DNA of 64,000 nt, taken from assembly GCF_018812025.1 (NCBI RefSeq), contig NC_063051.1, positions 8,445,896-8,509,895 of the forward strand. The letters run 5' to 3'. The position numbers were made by a program, and so were the translations under genes. Origin of the DNA: Megalobrama amblycephala (Eukaryota; Chordata; Actinopteri; Cypriniformes; Xenocyprididae). Below the pieces are notes generated by a model, which saw nothing but the letters and a program-made list of their open reading frames with translations, was not told the DNA's origin and did not search any database. Each line of letters starts with the position of its first letter. Within the stretch, counting starts at the first letter, position 1. This document shows, piece by piece, positions 57,331-64,000 of the stretch.

Positions 57331-58489
57331 ATGGAGGCTAAAGCCTCAAAATGCAACTGATACTAGTTTATTTACACTACTAAACCTTACAATGAATGTC
57401 AATTATTGATTGATAATTAGGAATTTTACATGCTTAGCCTACAAAAGTGTACAATGGTAAACTGAATGTGTGGGTAAGCATGTGAAACTGTATCATTTAT
57501 GATATATACCAAGTTGAAAAAAATATTGCACTTTATTCCTGTTTTTTAGTATTATTCCAAAGATGGTAAAAAGAAAAAAAAAAAGAAAACACATCTGTGC
57601 TCTTTACATCTGTACTTGCTTTTACGTGCAGGCCATGTGGAGTCGCGAGGACACCACTTATTTTGCCCTACATTTCGCTCGTGGGAAAGCGTCAGGACCG
57701 GTTTGAGGAGGTAACCATGGGAACACCTGCTTGATGGGACTGTACATCAATGAAATGTAAGTTAAATGTGCTCTATGTAAGTTTTTGACTGTACTAAAGC
57801 ATAAAAATACCATAATATGTTTGCAGATATCCCTAGTGAAAAAAAAGTATACTTTATTGAATTTTAAATATATTCCCTTTTTCTATAGTACACTGCAAAT
57901 ATACTAACAAAAAATGTACTATCATTAAATATATAAAAAGTATATTAGTATCATATTTTCACAATGCAACATTTAACACACTTAAAATAACTGTAGTTTA
58001 GTATATTTTCTAAAAAAATATATTTTAGAAAAATATACTTGAAGTGTAAGTTCAGTTTATTTTTTAAAAGTGTATTTATTTGCACTTTATAAAAATATAT
58101 TTGAGGTATATTTTAACAGTGTGCTGAAAATGATCATTGTAACAATGCACTGAAAGTATATTTAAAAAATACATTATTTAATATCCTGAAGTTGTAGTGT
58201 ATCTAATGTTAAATTTGAGTATATTTTTTAAGTTTACTTCTTCATCCTTGGAATTCATTATATTACTTGTGCTATTTTTACAGTATGAATGCATTACAAG
58301 CCCATTTAGTATATGCAGTGTAGCCTATACAATTTCCAAATATGTGTAAATGTTTATTAAGTTTACACTGGCAGAATCATTTTACAATCGTACACACAAA
58401 TCTATATTAAACAACACACCAGCAGCACAAGTAATGCGAAAAAATATGTCGAATGGTTAAACTTATCGGAATTCAAATGTCTCTTCAAC

Positions 58490-58579
58490 TTGGTCTGTGA
58501 CCAATCAGATATTGTTGCTCACCGCCTTCAGCCAATCAGAGCTGCTGACGTCACGGTCGTCGTCTGAATCCCCTCGCTC
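58490..58579 (+). promoter_or_regulatory. Promoter-like block: two CCAAT boxes and a CRE
   Basis: GACCAATCAG (about 58499), AGCCAATCAG (about 58530) and the full CRE palindrome TGACGTCA (about 58547) lie within 60 bp, followed by TCAGTCACTCAGG. This is the arrangement of a CREB/NF-Y-type housekeeping promoter. Confidence 0.5.
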
Positions 58580-58730
58580 AGTCACTCAGGTGAAGTATAA
58601 TGTCGCAATGTATAATTTATTTAATAAAACACTGAAAGCGCAATACATCGCTCAATCTTGGGGATTTTGACCAGTTCAATCAAGTGACATCGCAGCCTGA
58701 CGGTGATGGCGACGACAAACGGCTAATCTA

Positions 58731-58780
58731 ATGGCCTACGCGATCCTGAAAGAACCGGAGAAATGTGCTGCTTTTGGGAG
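58731..58780 (+). CDS. Candidate first coding exon inside the TIR element (unidentified)
   Basis: ATG GCC at 58731 opens MAYAILKEPEKCAAFGR and meets a strong donor AG|gtgagt at 58781. A short upstream frame (ATGGCGACGACAAACGGCTAA) precedes it. I do not recognise the peptide. It could be the captured or genuine first exon of a gene whose other exons are elsewhere, or chance; no matching acceptor exon is identified to the right. Confidence 0.25.
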
Positions 58781-59582
58781 GTGAGTTGTAGTCTACCAGT
58801 TAACAAACTTTATTTTATTTTCTTTAACAAACGGAGAGCGATATTTCGGCTTGATATCTCATTTTTGAGTTTTTGTGTGGTGGTTTATGGCACATGTTTG
58901 TATGCAGCACCAAAACATTCGTATGATTGGTCAAATCTGCCCGTATTCTGTACGATATTAATTCATAAAGTGTTTTATGCTTGACTTAATATTTGGAATA
59001 AGCCAAAGGTACTGAGCATACAGTATATAGCCTACTGTTACCTGTAAAATAATATATTCAGTGTATTGCTTGTGTTTTCTGAAGACACACAGTAATTATT
59101 TTGTAATGTACTTAAATCACAAATAAAGTGTACTTATAACACAAAGTGTACTCATAACAGAAACAAAGTATACTTATAACACAAATAAAAGAATACTTAT
59201 AACAGAAATAAAGTACTTATAATACAATGTATATTATAACAAAAAATATACTTTTAACAGAAATAAAGTATACTTATAACACAAATTAAGTACACTTTAA
59301 TATCACTAATCAAGCATGTAATTAGTCCCTACACAGACATACACTTAAAGTGTACTAAGTATACTTGAAGTTGTTCCAATTTAGCACACATAAGTATACT
59401 AAATACACTTAAAGTTGTATTTTAATACTACTTAATTTCAACTTAAATATACTTAGTACAAAATTAGTTGTTTCAAAATAGCACACTTTAAATGAACTAA
59501 TCATTAACACACTTGAAAAATACTAATAATTAGTCTTGCTGCAAGTATACTTAGTATACTTTTTTTTCACTAGGGATTTCTT

Positions 59583-60345
59583 ATGGTGCGTTCACACCAG
59601 ACGTGAGTGAAGCGTTAAAGCGCGAGTGATTTACATGCATGTTAAGTCAATGCAAAGACGCGAATAGACATCCTGCGGCGCGATTCGCGCGAATGACGAG
59701 ATTTACGCGAATGATGCGGCGCGAATTGAACATTTCGGGCATTTGACACTCAAAATGCGTGATTCGCGCGAATTCCGCAAGTTGAAAAATCTGAACTTTG
59801 GCGACAATTCGCGCCGCGTAAACCAATCAGGAGCTTGCTCTAGTAGTGACATGACATAGCGGGTTTAGGCAATCCGAAACAACAATGGAGGACAAAATCA
59901 TCATGGCTGTATATCTTCATACTTTTATAGAAACAGGAATAAAAAGGATCTTGCTTGAAAGAAAGAAAGTGAGTGAGGAGGTCGGACAATCTGGTAAGTT
60001 GTAAAAACGGTCTTTACTCAATTTGGGCTATATATACATGACTACAAGCTAGCTAAAGCTGACCAATTGAGCTTATTTGCTGTAATTTACAACTATTTCC
60101 CCGCTGACGAGTTGTGTTTATTCAGAGGAAGTGTGCAAAAAGAAGTGGAAGAGTCTGGGACACATAAAGGAGCGGGAGAGCTCCTCTCATGACGCTAATG
60201 AAGCGAGTAAATTCAAAATGTCCAAGCGTCCAACAACTACACGTGAATTGCGCGTTTTATTCTCAGTTTTAGTTCTTTTAAATTACATACATGCAGTGGT
60301 GGATAATAACACACTTTTACATTGTAACAGTAATTGTTGTAACTA
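59583..60345 (+). pseudogene. Harbinger-type MYB/MADF relic
   Basis: After GGTGCGTTCACACCAGACG and GC-rich CGCGAATTCGCG-type DNA, a plus-strand frame opens at 59885 (MEDKIIMAVYLHTFIETGIK ... RKKVSEEVGQ), and after a donor-like gtaagt resumes at 60125 with EEVCKKKWKSLGHIKERESS. The VSEEVGQ ... EEVCKKKWKSL pattern is that of the MADF/MYB-like accessory protein of PIF/Harbinger transposons. The C-terminal part and the right TIR are missing. Confidence 0.6.
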
Positions 60346-60999
60346 TGGTGTTTTGATGTAAAATATAGTTACCATGGTAAATTCCCTTATGAAAATGTCA
60401 AAATCATAATAAATTCTCTCAGACTTTTCCACCTTATTTTATTACCTGCTCTATGGGTTGTATAACACGCTGGGCATGATTGGTAATGTTCTGTACCCTT
60501 TTCCGTTGTGTGATTTATAATCAGTTTTCCTACCACTAAATTCATCCCTGAATTTATAGTTTATTTACAAAAAAACAAGAGAGGCAGAGAAAGAAAAGAC
60601 CAAAAATTCTTTGATTTGCAAGTACTTTCTGCAATATTTCATTTAGATTCTTTGCAGATATTTTGTGTATTTGTATACGGACTCCTTTTGTGTTCTACCT
60701 AAGAAAGAAATTCATACAGGGTTTGGGTTTTAGACATAAAGGTGAGTAAATCATGACAGAATTTTCATTTTTGGGTAAATGTTTCCTTTTATTTACAGTC
60801 ATATTTGATAGTGGGCTAAATAGGTAAACCTAAGAGCAGTGCTGTATGTGAGTGTTCATTGTAAATCTGTGTCTAAGCGTCATATCTACACACTCTACAC
60901 AGCACCCTTGGCTTGTCTGTTCAGCCTCTTGTCTTGATGTATTCTTTCCTCACACACACATACACACTCACACATCAATCAGCTGCCCCAACTATCACG
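60346..60999. other. Intergenic, fragment of AGGGATAGTT MITE
   Basis: GGTGAGTAAATCATGACAGA ... TTTCATTTTTGGGTAAATG at 60740-60780 is the right part of that family; remainder unique. Confidence 0.4.
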
Positions 61000-61235
61000 T
61001 CTCAATCTCAGACAGACCGCGGTCTGGAACCTGATCAATCAGTCCCCCTCTGTGGGCACCACGCGCCCGCGACAAGACAAGGTCTCGGCTGTCCCTCGAG
61101 GTGCCTGTCTGAAACCTGTCACATATAAATAATGACAGGAACATCATTAGAAGCCTTATTTATAAGGACCCTGCTGGATAAATCCTTTTTATCGCTCTCT
61201 CTTTTTATCCTCCATTAAACTTTATGCACAATCCC
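61000..61235. promoter_or_regulatory. Candidate conserved noncoding element
   Basis: Unique block with AGACCGCGGTCT palindrome near 61013-61024 and TTATTTATAAGG; composition differs from flanks. Confidence 0.25.
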
Positions 61236-61239
61236 CCGT

Positions 61240-61710
61240 GGAGGAGAACGAAATACTGAGGTTCGTTCAAGTGAAGGAGAGAGACTATAGACCGAAGGTG
61301 GTTAAAGAGCAGAGCTTTGGCCTAAAGCCCAAAACATACTCTATGCAAGTACGTGAACGCAATCGTTTCTTGCCACACAAGCTCGATTTCATGAGTCGTT
61401 GCGTTTTGGACTTTGTCGGACTGCAATTCATAACGCAACCCAAGTATGCACAGCATTCTTAGCATTGCTGCAAGGGCCAATATAACGGATATTAGCGTAA
61501 ACAGTTTCCTTCTGCAGCCAGTTTTCTTTTTCAGGTCAACTACTTTCATGGCAGAGCAACAGTTTAAAGAAAATCCTGCTGAGGAAGTTGAAGTTAATAT
61601 CTATAGCTACCTGAATCATAACATTGATGAATTCTCGCAAACGCAAGTGTGTCTGCATTGTTGCAAAGCATTTATGTTTACATTTGTGTACTTGAAGTAT
61701 GTGTGAGGTC
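61240..61710 (+). other. Unidentified low-copy block with short frames
   Basis: Contains CTAAAGCCCAAAACATACTC and a short frame MAEQQFKENPAEEVEVNIYS (61551-61706). The acidic peptide and codon use are not typical noise, but nothing familiar is visible; a decayed transposon accessory gene is possible. Confidence 0.25.
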
Positions 61711-61739
61711 ATAAACATTAAATTTGAATTCACAAAGAA

Positions 61740-62060
61740 AACCCATTTCCTAAATTTATCTGCAGTACATCATCATTAGCATATTCATATGAATATTCAT
61801 ATTTTTCCATTTCATATTCATAGCAGCGTACTTATTCTAATGGAGGTTAATGTAATCCAGAGAGGCACTTAAAAGCGTATCACATGACTGAGTCTGCTAG
61901 TCCTCTAGTCCTTCACACTCCAGAATCGCAGTCTGCCGCTGATGTTATCTCAAATAATTGTATTGTTCTCGCTACGCTTATTATCACATTAATAATATTT
62001 GGCAAGTCTTCAAGGGCCATTCAGATAACTCCTAACTGTGGTTAATCTAATTTTGTATTT
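61740..62060. promoter_or_regulatory. Candidate conserved noncoding element with octamer-like cluster
   Basis: TAGCATATTCATATGAATAT at about 61779 packs inverted ATTCATAT words (POU/octamer-like), followed by unique DNA with TAATTGTATTG and TAATAATATTTGG. Confidence 0.3.
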
Positions 62061-63454
62061 GCCACAACAAAACCAGTCCTGGGGCAAATAATTCAATTAT
62101 TAAATATATGTAGGTGGTTAGCACAATGACTTTTGAAGCTTGGGGAACTATTTGTAACCAAGTAGATTTTATAGCAGTATGATTTCATTTCAGCTTCACA
62201 TTTTACATCAGCTTCTTTCCATCAACATTGTTCCATCACTGAAGCTGATTTAACTTGATATGAGTTAATTATTTGGCTTTATCATTTGCATTTATCTCTC
62301 TAGTGTTTAATAAAATAACGCTAAGACCAGAAAAATAAAACTCCAGTCCTCAGAGGTAAAGACGGAGAGAGATAAAAAGCAGAAAATGACTGCCAAAGGG
62401 AACAGATAGTCAATTTTATTTTTTTTAATTTGTTATTTGATGAATTTTAACCTTTTAAACTCAATTACCATGCTGACCGTTTCTCTGATGCTACTAACAA
62501 AATTATTATCCACAGTCTAAACATATAAAGCTAAAAAAAATTACGAAGGAAAAATAACACTATTGTTCAGAAATATGGTTTTCTTTCTAAGAGAGAAACA
62601 AATGTATTAAAAAAAACGCCTCCTTAAAGGTTAAGTGTGTAATTTCTGTGCCGTTGAAAGAAAATGCAGAACTAATGATTGTTTTCCAGTGTCGTACTGT
62701 TTACACTTCTCAGGGAAATCAACCCACGAATGGCTTATTAAAGTTCTCTGTATTGTATATGTATGGAATGGAGGAAGAAGAAATCTGCTTCATGTGCAAT
62801 ATGAACAGCACACAGTCATGAGTCATCATCAGTATGCAGTTAAAGTTATCATGCCGTGCACTGACCTTACCCTCAGACTCAGGACTCTGAGCTCAGATCT
62901 GTCTTAATATCCCAGAGCAGTGAAATATGTCCACATTTCAATTATTCTGAATTAGACTGGAACCCTTCATTAATATGCTCTACTACTGGAAGGGAAGATG
63001 TTTAGATTCAGAGCAATGAGAAGTACTATGAAAACTGAGACAAGATTGTGTTAGCATTGAACGTTGGTATTTAAACACAGAATAAGATGAATCTGTAAAC
63101 ATAGGATGACTAGAATTGTGGTTTACAACTAAAGATAATTTGCATATCCTCTTAGTTGCAACCTTATAAAAATCGATGCATTTGAACTTTTTATTTTCTC
63201 TAATGGTAAGTAAATTAGTTTTGAGATGGCAAAGTGTCTGAAAGATGGCAACAAGTCAAAGTTATTTATCAGATGCATCATACAGCATGATGCAGCAATA
63301 ATTCCTGGAAAAATCCCACAAAAGTAAACAAAAGGGAAAGTTAAATGGACAGTCTGTATTTGAACCCAAATACATTGTTTATTGAACAATATGAAAATTG
63401 ATGGAACAGCACAGCGCTGAGGAGAACAGGCAAGTATGCAGGTAAGTTGAGATT
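62061..63454. other. Intergenic, no clear feature
   Basis: AT-rich; TTAAAGGTTAAGTGTGTAAT at 62625 looks like a left end of another TTAA MITE with no right end found. Confidence 0.35.
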
Positions 63455-63458
63455 TTAA

Positions 63459-64000
63459 AGGTGCCCTAGAATTAAAAATTGAATTTATCTTGGCATAGAA
63501 CAAGAGTTCAGTACATGGAAATGACATACAGTGAGTCTCAAACACCGTTGTTTCCTCCTTATATAAATCTCATTTGTTTAAAAGACCTCCGACGAACAGG
63601 CGAATCTCAACACCGACTGTTATGTAACAGTCGGGGTGTACGCCCCCAATATTTGCATATGCCAGCTCATGTTCAAGCATTAGATAAGGGCAGGATGATT
63701 GGATGTGCACAGCTGAATCATCAGACTAGGTAAGCAAGCAAGGACAACAGCGAAAAATGGCAGATGGAGCGATAATAACTGACACGATCCATGATATCAT
63801 GATATTTTTAGTGATATTTGTAAATTGTCTTTCTAAATGTTTCGTTAGCATGTTGCTAATGTACTGTTAAATGTGGTTAAAGTTACCATCGTTTCTTACT
63901 GTATTCACGGAGACAAGACTGTCGTTATTTTCATTTTTAAACACTTGCAGTCTGTATAATGCATAAACACAACTTCATTCTTTATAAATCTCTCCAACAG
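63459..64000 (+). mobile_element. Kolobok-like TTAA element, copy 4 (cut by window edge)
   Basis: TTAA (63455-63458) then AGGTGCCCTAGAATTAAAAA; matches copy 2 throughout up to base 64000. Confidence 0.8.

Larger units (their letters stand above)
57829..59577. mobile_element. TIR element (ATCCCTAGTGAAAAAAAAGT ends) with promoter-like cargo
   Basis: The ends are at least 25-bp perfect inverted repeats. Both arms (57829-58250 and 59090-59577) are AT-rich strings of AGTATACTT-type words. The centre, about 58250-59090, is different in composition and carries CCAAT boxes, a CRE, an ATG and a splice donor. Confidence 0.65.

Noticed and set aside
63129..63545. 138-residue minus-strand open frame
   Set aside because: Runs into Kolobok-like copy 4 and has no domain or codon pattern of a gene.

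Overview
The window is nuclear DNA of a teleost fish, most likely a cyprinid (carp or minnow relative). The signs are spliced vertebrate genes with short GT-AG exons, AT-rich intergenic DNA, long microsatellites, and a very dense load of fish-type DNA transposons (hAT, Tc1/mariner, TTAA-flanked Kolobok or piggyBac-like MITEs, a Harbinger relic). There are no bacterial-style genes, no CRISPR array and no tRNA or rRNA gene that I can support.

Three protein-coding genes can be read, all on the minus strand, so transcription runs from high to low coordinates. (1) pigu, complete, 12 coding exons between 48829 and 39134, encodes a 435-residue subunit of the GPI transamidase. Its promoter carries a consensus ZNF143/THAP11 site (48861-48880), and its likely 3' UTR contains a 20-base C tract. 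(2) An OSGIN-family gene, complete coding region in five exons between 28630 and 25057, encodes a 513-residue flavin monooxygenase-like protein. A consensus antioxidant response element lies at 28926-28934 and a cluster of CCAAT boxes lies further upstream. (3) The 5' part of an MTSS1/MTSS2-type I-BAR gene: coding exon 1 at 20002-20073 and coding exon 2 at 3053-3114, separated by a 16.9-kb intron. The rest of this gene lies beyond the left edge.

Region by region: 1-20.8 kb is mtss introns 1 and 2 full of nested transposons. 20.8-23.9 kb is intergenic, with one Kolobok-like element and one hAT-like element end to end. 23.9-30.4 kb is the OSGIN gene and its promoter. 30.4-37 kb is an AT-rich intergenic stretch with (TA)n and (CTAT)n arrays and several MITEs. 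37-48.9 kb is pigu. 48.9-64 kb has no recognised coding gene. It holds more transposons, several high-complexity blocks that look like conserved noncoding elements, a 95-nt pre-miRNA-like hairpin (56767-56861), and a 1.75-kb inverted-repeat element whose interior looks like a promoter plus a first exon (57829-59577).

The genes do not form a pathway. OSGIN and MTSS are also linked in human, as paralogous pairs on 8q (OSGIN2/MTSS1) and 16q (OSGIN1/MTSS2), so that pair is an old linkage. The pigu neighbour, on 20q in human, looks fish-specific. The best candidates for something undescribed are the hairpin, the promoter-like cargo inside the TIR element, the chimeric hAT with two left ends, and the layered insertions whose target-site duplications give an explicit order of events. 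All calls rest on reading the sequence by eye; no search was run.
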